NCBI GenBank assembly: GCA_028694105.1
Contig: JAQUUC010000021.1
Location: forward strand, 1 to 48,964
Length of the DNA stretch: 48,964 bases
Direction of reading: 5' to 3'
From: Hespellia sp.
GTDB taxonomy: Bacteria; Bacillota; Clostridia; Lachnospirales; Lachnospiraceae
The first letter of the stretch is position 1. Each line of letters starts with the position of its first letter. The notes under the pieces are model-generated. The model was not told where the DNA came from. It saw only the letters and a program-made list of their open reading frames with translations, and made no database searches. Shown in pieces: positions 33,018 to 41,377 of this stretch. The translations under genes were made by a program, and so were the position numbers.

Positions 33018-36000
33018 ATGGGGAAAAGAAATAGTTGGAAATGCCGACTGCTGAGCGTAGTCTTAGCACTGACCTTTGTTCTGGCAAATGTGGTGCCGGC
33101 AGGAAATGTCTATGCGGAGGATTTGAAGGTCTCACAAGAGGAGATATCGAATCCGGAGCAAAATGCAGATTCCACTGAAGCTGCATCAGACAACAATCAG
33201 CCAGATGGCAGTCAGTCGGACATCAATCAGTCAGACAACAATCAGCCAGATGGCAGTCAGTCGGACATCAATCAGTCAGACAACAATCAGCCAGATGGCA
33301 GTCAGTCGGACATCAATCAGCCAGATGACAATCAGCCAGATGACAGTCAGTCAGACAGCAATCAGCCGGACAGCAATCAGGTACTGTCGACACAGCAGGA
33401 GATTGCGGATGTCAATGAAGAGGGCGAAGTAAAAGCACAGGCTCAAAACAATGGAATTACTGTGACGGTCGAACTTTGCGGTTACAATGAACACATAGCA
33501 ACTGTGCAGGTCACAATGCCGGAGGAATATTATAAGCTGTCTGATTACGGCTTTGAAATTCCGGAGGAGAAGGATCCGGGACAATACACGATGCTCCATG
33601 CACTCGCGGAATATGAATATCAGAAAAACATAGAAGAGGGGATTGCAAGAAGTGATGTTTCTGGATTCATTGATGCAGGCAGTACCGGGTATATTTCCGA
33701 TATTGAAGGATATATGGACTTATCGGGTGCCAGCGCAGGGAATGCGGGATGGAACACATGGAAAAACGGCGTGGCATTGTATGATTCAACCTCTGACACC
33801 GTTATTTCCCAAGGGGATAAGCTGACCTTTGCAATGGGATGGTATCATTATAATCCGGCAACATACGAATTTTTAGGGAATCATTATACCAATTTCACAT
33901 CCATTCCGAATGATGCAAAAGCGAACCAGAAATTCGCAGTGACATTATCAGCAATCAGTTCAAGCAATGAAAATCATCCGGCGGGAATTACCGTATCAGC
34001 GATAGATGGAAATGGAGAGGTGGCCGCAACAGGCAAAACTGACAGCAGTGGAACTGCCAGCCTTCGCATTACGACAGCCGGAACATATCATCTGACAGCC
34101 ATTCGAAGAACTGATTATTATGACTGGAACAATGAGGCCGCGATAGATATCACGATTCCATCGGGTGAGATTGTGGTAGCGGACGGTGATGAAATAACCG
34201 ATGAAGCTGCGGTTCAAAAGGCGGCAGACGAGTTAGCTGTCTCAAAGCAGTTGACGGAGAATGTAACACTTTCGACGGAAGCGGATTATGGTGTGAGCGT
34301 TGCGTGGACGACCAGCGACGCGGCTGTTATTACCGCAGATGGTGTGATTAAGCGGACGGTGATGGCTGATAAGCAGGTAACATTGACAGCTGTTATTACA
34401 CGGGGAAGTGTGAGCCGGGAAAAGACATTTCCTATTACAGTAAAAGGGTATGAACTGTTAGAATCACTGAGCGTGACACCGGGAGCTATTGAAAAGACAG
34501 AGGTATACCAGTCCCAGTATACATATTATGTGAAAAATGATGTGAAGGCTGTAACGTTAAAGGTGCTGCCGTCTCAGGATGCAACTCTGATGATGGGGGA
34601 TATTACGGCATTTATCAGTGGAGACAGAATTGCGGAACAAGAGAAAGTAATCAGTCTGTCCGATGTGGAACCGGGGAACAGTAAAAACATCAGTCTCAAA
34701 GTGTTTTTGGGAAGCAAAGGAAATGGTACAGTAACTGTTCAGATAAAAAAATACGGAACACCGGGTGATACACTTACGGATCTTTCCGCAGCGTGGCCGC
34801 AGCATTTTGGAAATGACAGCAACAATGCGGTGTCTGCAGCAGATACCGCCAAAGAAAATGCGTCACTTCTATGGGAAAGCTTTGCCGGTGGTGATGCAGC
34901 TTATGGAACAAATGGCGGCGCACCGATTCTGGTGAACGGGAAGATTTATGTGGCACGAAACGGACAGCTTCAGATCCTGAATGCGGGCACCGGAACGGTA
35001 GAAAAATCCTCACCGTTAAAATCCGGTCTTTACTGGTTCAGCAGCTATATTACTTACGGTGGCGGTAAGATATTTGTTCCACTTGCAGATGGAACGATTC
35101 AATGCTTTGATGCAGTGACATTAAAATCACTTTTTGTGACACAGGTGCCCGGGAATGGGTTTGCACCTATCAGCTCCTTATATTATAAGGATGGTATGCT
35201 CTATACGGGCTTCACGGATTATCAGGCAGGACAATTTGCCGCATATGAGACAACGGATTTCGATCAGGAGAATGAATATGAAGTGATCGAACCTGCATGG
35301 ACCTACGGAAGTAACAGCTATTATGGTATGGGAGCAGTTTCGAGTAATGGCTATCTGGTGTTTGCGGGGGACGCGGATGCTGGTGGAAACAGTACGGTCG
35401 CTGTGGTGGATGCAGTGACAGGCGAAGAAAAGAGTACATTAACACTTTCCGGAAATGTACGGTGTTCTCTCGTGGAAGCGGAGGGAAGTATCTGGCTGAC
35501 TACGCAGGCAGCCCAGATATACAGGCTGGCGGTTGGAACGGATGGAAGAATTGTGCAGCAGGCATCAGCGGCACTTCCGGCAACCACGAATGCATCACCG
35601 GTTGTTACCGGCGGAAAAGTATATATTACCGGTGGAACGTGGAGCGGCGGTTACGTATCGGTCTTTGATATGAATTTGAACGCGCTTTGCACAGCCGGTA
35701 CAACGGGTCAGGCCAACACACCGACAGTTTCCGTATCAGACGGAACGGCATATGTATATTTCACACAGAATGCAGAGCCGGGGGGTGTGTATGTGGCAAA
35801 GGTTACAGCGGATAACAAAATTACAGTCAATACACTATACACACCGGCGCACACACAATACTGCATGTCAAATGTACTGATTGGTGATGACGGAACGATT
35901 TATTATGTCAATGATTCGGGATATATGTTTGCCCTGAAGGCAGAACAAACGCAGAATCCACCGGCGGTCATACAGCCGGTTAAACCAACAGAAACGATAA

Positions 36001-36755
36001 AAAACGACAATAAAAACAAAGTAATAGAAACAAAAAAAGCAACTACGAAACTATTAAAAGCAAATGTTAAATCAGCGGAGAACGATACAGAGACAGACAC
36101 GATTGTGGAGGAAATCCAATCGGAGACAGCGGCAGGAAAGAAGAGCCTTACCATCAAGAACGTGCCGGAGGTGCTGGAAGCAGAGGTGTTTGCAGAACTT
36201 AAAAAGCATGAGGATTTCCAATTGATTCTTGACTGTGGAACGTATACAATGAGTATCAGGGGTTCGGAGGTAAAGAATGAAAAAGCTTCTTTGAGCGCAA
36301 GGCTGATCGAAGAGGAAAGCAGTCTGAGTAAAGAGCAGGAAGCAAAGCTTGGCAAATTTCAGCAATTGAAATTTGAGCAGGATGGAGAGCTTCCGGGAAC
36401 TATGACAATCGTATATCAGCTTCCGAAGCAGATGAGCGAGATAAAAGAAGGACTGTTATATAAAAAAGACAATCTGAAAAATGGCGAAGAAGTTGTGGTA
36501 AGCAGTCCATATGCTATGTTTACTTTAAGCAAAAGCGGAACCTACATTTTGGCGGAGAAGAGCGAAGAAGATCTCGTCACTGTGACAGAGAAAAAAGAAG
36601 GTACAACGAAAAATAATACCAGGACTGCTGACGAGTCGGCGAAGGGATATGCCGTGATTTGGACTGTACTTGGTGTGATCGCAGTGATCGTGCTTGGCGG
36701 AATTGGAGTGGCTGTTAAAGCGCGCCGCAGAAAGGAACGTACATGGGAAGAATAA
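33018..36755 (+). CDS. Large surface protein: transcobalamin-like region, Ig-like domain, PQQ-type beta-propeller
   Basis: The 1245-residue protein has a signal peptide (cleavage near VYA-ED, about residue 33), a Gln/Asp/Ser/Asn-rich repeat linker (about 58-122), and a domain at about 145-305 resembling DUF4430/transcobalamin C-terminal modules (TMLHALAEYEYQ, GYISDIEGY, GWNTWKNGV). An atrophied bacterial Ig-like domain follows (about 395-485), then a beta-propeller of PQQ/quinoprotein type (about 590-975; repeats such as NGKIYVARNGQLQILNAGTG), a charged region, and a membrane helix with basic tail (about 1213-1245). It is therefore displayed on the cell surface. It is the first gene under the B12 riboswitch, so cobalamin capture is the inferred role. 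The domain names for the N-terminal module and propeller are my pattern calls. Confidence 0.78.
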   Translation: MGKRNSWKCRLLSVVLALTFVLANVVPAGNVYAEDLKVSQEEISNPEQNADSTEAASDNNQPDGSQSDINQSDNNQPDGSQSDINQSDNNQPDGSQSDINQPDDNQPDDSQSDSNQPDSNQVLSTQQEIADVNEEGEVKAQAQNNGITVTVELCGYNEHIATVQVTMPEEYYKLSDYGFEIPEEKDPGQYTMLHALAEYEYQKNIEEGIARSDVSGFIDAGSTGYISDIEGYMDLSGASAGNAGWNTWKNGVALYDSTSDTVISQGDKLTFAMGWYHYNPATYEFLGNHYTNFTSIPNDAKANQKFAVTLSAISSSNENHPAGITVSAIDGNGEVAATGKTDSSGTASLRITTAGTYHLTAIRRTDYYDWNNEAAIDITIPSGEIVVADGDEITDEAAVQKAADELAVSKQLTENVTLSTEADYGVSVAWTTSDAAVITADGVIKRTVMADKQVTLTAVITRGSVSREKTFPITVKGYELLESLSVTPGAIEKTEVYQSQYTYYVKNDVKAVTLKVLPSQDATLMMGDITAFISGDRIAEQEKVISLSDVEPGNSKNISLKVFLGSKGNGTVTVQIKKYGTPGDTLTDLSAAWPQHFGNDSNNAVSAADTAKENASLLWESFAGGDAAYGTNGGAPILVNGKIYVARNGQLQILNAGTGTVEKSSPLKSGLYWFSSYITYGGGKIFVPLADGTIQCFDAVTLKSLFVTQVPGNGFAPISSLYYKDGMLYTGFTDYQAGQFAAYETTDFDQENEYEVIEPAWTYGSNSYYGMGAVSSNGYLVFAGDADAGGNSTVAVVDAVTGEEKSTLTLSGNVRCSLVEAEGSIWLTTQAAQIYRLAVGTDGRIVQQASAALPATTNASPVVTGGKVYITGGTWSGGYVSVFDMNLNALCTAGTTGQANTPTVSVSDGTAYVYFTQNAEPGGVYVAKVTADNKITVNTLYTPAHTQYCMSNVLIGDDGTIYYVNDSGYMFALKAEQTQNPPAVIQPVKPTETIKNDNKNKVIETKKATTKLLKANVKSAENDTETDTIVEEIQSETAAGKKSLTIKNVPEVLEAEVFAELKKHEDFQLILDCGTYTMSIRGSEVKNEKASLSARLIEEESSLSKEQEAKLGKFQQLKFEQDGELPGTMTIVYQLPKQMSEIKEGLLYKKDNLKNGEEVVVSSPYAMFTLSKSGTYILAEKSEEDLVTVTEKKEGTTKNNTRTADESAKGYAVIWTVLGVIAVIVLGGIGVAVKARRRKERTWEE
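33189..33323 (+). repeat. 45-bp tandem repeats encoding a Q/D/S/N-rich linker
   Basis: Three near-identical in-frame 45-bp units (33189, 33234, 33279) encode DNNQPDGSQSDINQS-type 15-residue repeats; degenerate copies continue to about 33380. It forms a flexible stalk between signal peptide and first domain and is probably length-variable between strains. Confidence 0.9.
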
Positions 36756-37498
36756 GCCGGAAAAATAATAGAAGTAAATATTTCAGTCTGATGCTGCTCA
36801 TACTGGCACTTGTCATGACCGGCTGTGGAAATCAATCGGCTGATAAGGGCAGTGCAGGCTCGGCTTCGGTAACAGCAAAGTCTCAGGCCAAGGCTCAGAG
36901 TACAGATACTGATACAGTCAGGAAAGAAGAGACCAGTGGAGAGACGAGAGCAGAGATTCCGGAGGAACTCCTGCCGTCAGCTTCCGGAACCGGAGCAGAT
37001 GCAGCGGGAGACAGTCGTTCGACATCATCTGGTGATGCCACAGATACGTCTGACAATGCAGTTTTTGATGCCGGAGGCGGCTCCTCCAGCCATTCCACCG
37101 GCAATTCTTCCGGAACAGATTCAGGTGGCGGATCTGGCAGCAGCACTGGAAACGGAAGTTCTGCAAATGACAGCAGTTCCAATCAGGGAACGATTCAGGT
37201 TACGATGAGTATTGATGGCTCTGCAGCAAATTCATACGGATACGGCGTGTCTATGGATGCAGTAGCTATTACGTTGAAGGCCGGCAGTTCTGTATATGAT
37301 GCGCTTGTTTCATCCGGCGTATCCTTCTCCGGCAATTCCGGATATGTGAGCGGCATTGGTGGCTTGTACGAAAAAGACTGCGGGTCTCAAAGCGGCTGGA
37401 AATATTATGTGAATGGTGTGACGCCAAATAAGGGCTGTGGTAACTATCAATGTAGCAATGGAGATTCAATCGTATGGACTTATGTATTAGCGCCATAA
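36743..37498 (+). CDS. Lipoprotein with DUF4430/transcobalamin C-terminal-like domain
   Basis: The 251-residue protein starts with a lipoprotein signal peptide ending in a lipobox (LVMTGC, Cys near 28), followed by a long Ser/Gly/Thr/Asp linker (about 30-150) and a C-terminal DUF4430-type domain (about 153-251). That domain shows AGSSVYDALVSSGVSF, GYVSGIGGLYEKDCG, SGWKYYVNGVTPNKG and GDSIVWTYV. The SGWxYxVNG and GDxIxWxY patterns are the signatures shared with the C-terminal domain of transcobalamin and intrinsic factor. Two extra cysteine pairs may form disulfides. It overlaps the upstream gene by 13 bp and the ECF S-component gene by 25 bp. The inferred role is extracellular cobalamin binding and handover to the transporter. 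Confidence 0.82.
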   Translation: MGRISRKNNRSKYFSLMLLILALVMTGCGNQSADKGSAGSASVTAKSQAKAQSTDTDTVRKEETSGETRAEIPEELLPSASGTGADAAGDSRSTSSGDATDTSDNAVFDAGGGSSSHSTGNSSGTDSGGGSGSSTGNGSSANDSSSNQGTIQVTMSIDGSAANSYGYGVSMDAVAITLKAGSSVYDALVSSGVSFSGNSGYVSGIGGLYEKDCGSQSGWKYYVNGVTPNKGCGNYQCSNGDSIVWTYVLAP

Positions 37499-38082
37499 TT
37501 TTAATTGTGATACTTGCACTGTTCTTTCGAAGCTTCGAGAGGCAGAAACCAAGACCAAGAGATATCGTTCCGATCGCGGTTATGAGCGCGATCGGTGCTC
37601 TTGGTCGTGTTTTATTTGCAGCAATTCCAAGCTTCAAGCCAACCAGTGCAGTGGTTATTATCACGGGGATACAGTTCGGACCGCTTGCCGGTTTTCTCAC
37701 GGGTGCATTATCCGCGCTTGCGAGTAATATGTTCTTGGGGCAGGGACCGTGGACCCCGTGGCAGATGGTCGCATGGGGACTCATAGGTTTTTTTGCCGGA
37801 ATGTTTCAAAGAAAAAACTGGTTCCGGTACCGGGGCGTGCTATATGGATTTGGGATGCTTTCGGGCATCCTGTTTGGATGGCTGATGAACGCATGGTATC
37901 TGGTGGGATATGTGAATCCGATTACTTGGCAGGCAATTGTGGTATCCTATTCAGCAAGTGCGGTGATGGATGTGACACATGGACTTGCGACGGTGATATT
38001 TCTGTTTGCGCTGGAAAAGCCATGGGGGAGAAAACTGCACAGACTGAAGATTAAGTACGGAATATTTGATGGGAGAGGATGA
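37474..38082 (+). CDS. ECF transporter S component, cobalamin (CbrT-like)
   Basis: This 202-residue membrane protein with about six helices is the substrate-binding subunit of an energy-coupling-factor importer. The conserved core, AIPSFKPTSAVVIITGIQFG followed by PLAGFLTGALSALASNMFLGQGPWTPWQM, matches what I recall of predicted cobalamin S components (CbrT type). The B12 riboswitch strongly supports cobalamin or a precursor as substrate. The start at 37474 overlaps the lipoprotein gene by 25 bp with GGAG about 10 nt upstream. Confidence 0.85.
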   Translation: MDLCISAIILIVILALFFRSFERQKPRPRDIVPIAVMSAIGALGRVLFAAIPSFKPTSAVVIITGIQFGPLAGFLTGALSALASNMFLGQGPWTPWQMVAWGLIGFFAGMFQRKNWFRYRGVLYGFGMLSGILFGWLMNAWYLVGYVNPITWQAIVVSYSASAVMDVTHGLATVIFLFALEKPWGRKLHRLKIKYGIFDGRG

Positions 38083-38085
38083 AAT

Positions 38086-38988
38086 ATGTACACAAGAAAA
38101 CATACAATATTTGAAACGCTGCATCCGGCATTGCTTCTGGCTTATGCCTCCGGTGCGCCGATTCTTGCAATGCTGACGAATCATCCCCTTTTTCTTGCCA
38201 TATCATTTCTCGCAGCTTTTTGTGTTCAAACCTTTTATTCCGGAATACGGGAAACTGCGAAAAACACTCTTTTCATGCTGCCTTTTGTTCTGGTGGTTGC
38301 GCTCATCAATCTTTTTACAAATCAGCGCGGCATGACAATTCTTTTCCGGGCTGGTCATTATGCTTATACGTGTGAGAGCCTTTGCTATGGAATTGCAAAT
38401 GGAATGATGCTTCTTACCGTACTGGTCTGGTTCCGCTCTTTTTCTGCAATATTGTCCAATGAAAAATTTTTATATTTATTCGGCAGACATCTGCCGGCAA
38501 CCGCACTGTTGCTCTCAATGATTCTCAAATTATTTCCGGAGACCAGACATAAGATCCAAAGTATTCAGTTTGCTCAGGGAGGATTTTCAAATAATCCCAA
38601 ATGCGGAATAAAAGAGCGATTAAAACATAGTATGCGACAGATTTCCAGCCTGCTGGAATGGTCCATGGAAGACAGCATCGAAACCGCTGACTCCATGAAG
38701 GCACGAGCCTATGGAAAAGCGGAACGGACAAGTTACAGAAGTTACAAAATGACGGCGAAAGACCGGCGAATGGCAGCGTTTTTTGCCATAGCGTTTCTGG
38801 CGGTGTGCTATAGCATTTTTGGCGGCAGCGGCAGATATACTTATTTCCCGGTCATGAGAATGGATCATGGAAACATATTGGAACTTACCGTTTCAGCAGT
38901 CATATATCTAGGGTTCTTATTTACACCATTATGGATGGAATTACAGCTTCAGAAAGGAGGCATGCGCACATGGGAGTCATCGAAGTAA
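38086..38988 (+). CDS. ECF transporter T component
   Basis: The 300-residue protein has several membrane helices and a cytoplasmic coupling region with MKARAYGKAERTSY, the Ala-Arg-Gly-type signature that contacts the ATPases. It links the S component to the double ATPase encoded next. Because S, T and A genes are together, this is a dedicated group I-type module rather than one sharing a central EcfAA'T. The start follows GAGAGGATG. It overlaps the ATPase gene by 19 bp. Confidence 0.86.
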   Translation: MYTRKHTIFETLHPALLLAYASGAPILAMLTNHPLFLAISFLAAFCVQTFYSGIRETAKNTLFMLPFVLVVALINLFTNQRGMTILFRAGHYAYTCESLCYGIANGMMLLTVLVWFRSFSAILSNEKFLYLFGRHLPATALLLSMILKLFPETRHKIQSIQFAQGGFSNNPKCGIKERLKHSMRQISSLLEWSMEDSIETADSMKARAYGKAERTSYRSYKMTAKDRRMAAFFAIAFLAVCYSIFGGSGRYTYFPVMRMDHGNILELTVSAVIYLGFLFTPLWMELQLQKGGMRTWESSK

Positions 38989-40553
38989 ACGAGTATTCAT
39001 TTACATATCCAGCCAGTGAAAAGGTGGTTTTAAATCATGTTTCTATTTCTGCGGACATGGGCGAATTCTTACTTCTCTGTGGAAAATCCGGTTGTGGAAA
39101 AACAACACTTCTTCGCTGTATGAAGCCGGAAATTGCGCCGGTCGGAAGCGCGGAAGGAACGATTACAAGACTCTCGGCAGAAGAGGTTGGCTTTGTGTTC
39201 CAGAATCCGGACAATCAGATTGTGACGGATACGGTGCGGCATGAGCTGGCGTTTGGTCTGGAAAATATCGGAATGCCAACCGGACAGATCCGGGCCCGGG
39301 TCGCTGAGACGGCACTCTTTTTTGGAATTGATGAATGGATTGATAAATCGGTGCATGAGATCAGCGGCGGTGAAAAGCAGCTGCTGAATCTGGCGGCAGT
39401 CATTGCCATGCAGCCGAAAATCCTGATTTTGGATGAACCGACCTCACAGCTTGATCCCGTTGCAAGAAAGAATTTCCTCGACATGCTGGTGCGTGTCAAT
39501 CGTGAGCTGGGAATCACGGTCATTTTAAGTGAGCATCGTCTGGAAGAGATTCTCCCTCTTGCCGACCGCGTTCTTTTTATGAAGGAAGGCAGAATTGTAT
39601 ATAGTGGAAATGTGTCAGAGTTCGCGGCATATATTTTTGAAGAACATAAAGAGTATGTAAAGGCACTTCCGGCAGCAGCGCGGATTGCAAAGCAGGCGGA
39701 AATCCATATGAGTCTGAATCCCGTTTTTACATTTCCAATGACCGTGCGTGAGGGGCAGGAATTCCTGATGAAATGCGACAGAAAGGCGACGGATTTACTT
39801 GCGAAAAGTATAGTGCCAAACAGCTCTGGGACGGGCTCGACAGCGAAAGAGGAAGATGCTCGGGAAAGTCTGTGCCTTGATGTACGTGATATCTGGTTTC
39901 AATATGCGAAGCAGACGCCGTTCGTAATGAAAGGGCTGAATCTGCAGATTCATTGGGGACAGATGCACATGCTTCTTGGCGGAAATGGAAGTGGTAAGTC
40001 AACACTGCTTGGAATTTTATCAAAACGTTTTTTTGCGGACCGGGGAAAAATCAAGCTTGGAAAAGACCGAAAAATGCCGCGGACGGCTCTTCTCCCACAG
40101 AATTCGAAGGCGATGTTTTCCAGAGATACGGTATTGGAGGAGTTAGAATCAGGTGGAGGCACAGATCAAAGGCTGATTCGTCAGCTGCATTTAGATGCGT
40201 TATTACATCAGCATCCGTATGATTTGAGTGGTGGTGAGCAGCAGCGTCTTGCGCTTGCGATGGTATTGCGGGAGGCTCCGGAGCTTCTTCTGTTAGATGA
40301 GCCGACCAAGGGGCTGGATCCATTCTTAAAAGAAGAACTTGCGGCTTATTTAAAAGAATTTACGGCACGTGGGAACACGATTCTCTGTGTGACCCATGAT
40401 GTGGAGTTTGCGGCCGAATACGGGGAGGTCTGCAGTCTGCTCTTCGAGGGGGAAGTACTGTCAACGGAGAAAGCAGCAGTATTTTTCCGGAACAACCTGT
40501 TCTATACGACAGATCAAAACCGGATCCTGACCTCTTATCTCGCAGATAATTGA
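38970..40553 (+). CDS. ECF transporter ATPase, two fused ABC domains
   Basis: The 527-residue protein carries two full ATPase domains. Domain 1 (about 1-240) has Walker A GKSGCGKTT, Q-loop VFQNPDNQIV, signature SGGEKQ and Walker B ILILDEPTSQLD. Domain 2 (about 295-527) has GGNGSGKST, LSGGEQQR, LLLDEPTKGLD and the switch His in VTHD. One chain replaces the EcfA/EcfA' pair. The start at 38970 has an ideal SD (AAAGGAGG) and is preferred to an in-frame ATG at 38931. It ends the B12-regulated operon; no clear terminator follows. Confidence 0.92.
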   Translation: MGVIEVNEYSFTYPASEKVVLNHVSISADMGEFLLLCGKSGCGKTTLLRCMKPEIAPVGSAEGTITRLSAEEVGFVFQNPDNQIVTDTVRHELAFGLENIGMPTGQIRARVAETALFFGIDEWIDKSVHEISGGEKQLLNLAAVIAMQPKILILDEPTSQLDPVARKNFLDMLVRVNRELGITVILSEHRLEEILPLADRVLFMKEGRIVYSGNVSEFAAYIFEEHKEYVKALPAAARIAKQAEIHMSLNPVFTFPMTVREGQEFLMKCDRKATDLLAKSIVPNSSGTGSTAKEEDARESLCLDVRDIWFQYAKQTPFVMKGLNLQIHWGQMHMLLGGNGSGKSTLLGILSKRFFADRGKIKLGKDRKMPRTALLPQNSKAMFSRDTVLEELESGGGTDQRLIRQLHLDALLHQHPYDLSGGEQQRLALAMVLREAPELLLLDEPTKGLDPFLKEELAAYLKEFTARGNTILCVTHDVEFAAEYGEVCSLLFEGEVLSTEKAAVFFRNNLFYTTDQNRILTSYLADN

Positions 40554-40580
40554 GAATACTTATCACTAACCCCAAAATCA

Positions 40581-40639
40581 TTGACAGCAAATTATAAGTG
40601 TTCTAAACTGATAATTGAATTATCGATAAGTCAATTATC
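40581..40639 (+). promoter_or_regulatory. tetR promoter and nested palindromic operator
   Basis: A -35 TTGACA (40581-40586), 17-bp spacer and -10 TAAACT (40604-40609). Directly after lies a 30-bp operator: GATAATTGA (40610-40618) and TCAATTATC (40631-40639) flank the central palindrome TTATCGATAA, giving two nested symmetric elements on one centre. It overlaps the transcription start and ends 15 bp before the gene. Confidence 0.75.
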
Positions 40640-40654
40640 TATAGGAGGAAGAAA

Positions 40655-41272
40655 ATGGCAAAACCGGATAAATCGATCGATCCAAGAATTCTTGATTGCG
40701 CAAAGCGGGAATTTTTAGAAAAAGGATTTGAAAAAGCATCGTTACAAAACATTTGTAAAAATGCAGAGGTAACAACTGGAGCACTATATAAAAGATACAA
40801 AGGGAAAGAAGCGTTGTTCTGTGCAATTGTGGAACCGACCATTGCAGCGATTTACGAGATGGTCGAGGGAAGGGCAGAGGCTCATCTCAGTCAGCTCAGC
40901 GATGAAGAATTAATCGATAGCTGGGTCATGAAGGCTGAGAATATCATGTGTTACTTTCAGTTTTTTTACCAGTGTAAAGAGGAGTTCGTTCTGCTGCTGA
41001 AGCATTCAGCGGGCACAAGGCATCAGGACTTTCACCACGAACTGGTGTCGCGGATGAACGCTCATACAATTCGATACTATCAGGAAGGATATCAGCGTGG
41101 ATTGTTCCAGAGAAAAATCAGGGATGAGGAATTCCATGTGTTATTGTCAGGATTCTGGGAGACGATTTACGAGCCATTCATTCATAATATGTCATGGCCT
41201 GAGATTGAAAACCATGCGAATCTGATTTGCAAATATTTTGACTGGATTAGGGTGCTGGATATTAAAAAATAG
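40655..41272 (+). CDS. TetR-family transcriptional regulator
   Basis: The 205-residue protein has an N-terminal TetR helix-turn-helix (ILDCAKREFLEKGFEKASLQNICKNAEVTTGALYKRYKGKEALF, about 10-53) and an all-helical ligand-binding domain. The SD TAGGAGG is strong. The operator over its promoter suggests autorepression. The two ABC genes follow 105 bp later after a terminator, so they may be regulated at their own promoter; they are the obvious target. The ligand is unknown. Confidence 0.88.
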   Translation: MAKPDKSIDPRILDCAKREFLEKGFEKASLQNICKNAEVTTGALYKRYKGKEALFCAIVEPTIAAIYEMVEGRAEAHLSQLSDEELIDSWVMKAENIMCYFQFFYQCKEEFVLLLKHSAGTRHQDFHHELVSRMNAHTIRYYQEGYQRGLFQRKIRDEEFHVLLSGFWETIYEPFIHNMSWPEIENHANLICKYFDWIRVLDIKK

Positions 41273-41295
41273 AGTACAAAATATCTGGGAAATAC

Positions 41296-41322
41296 ATGTC
41301 TGGTAAGCAGACATTATTTTTT
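41296..41322 (+). terminator. Intrinsic terminator after tetR
   Basis: ATGTCTG pairs perfectly with CAGACAT across GTAAG and a T-rich run follows. Further on, GTTAG-CTAAC inverted elements at 41330-41350 precede the ABC genes but no clear -35/-10 pair was found. Confidence 0.7.
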
Positions 41323-41377
41323 GGATAAGGGTTAGATAAAACTAACTAGAACCAACTAAAAAAGGGAAGGAGTTTAT

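Noticed and set aside
33189-33380. CRISPR-like repeat spacing
   Set aside because: The units are contiguous, in frame and translated as a Q/D/S/N linker, with no unique spacers and no cas genes.
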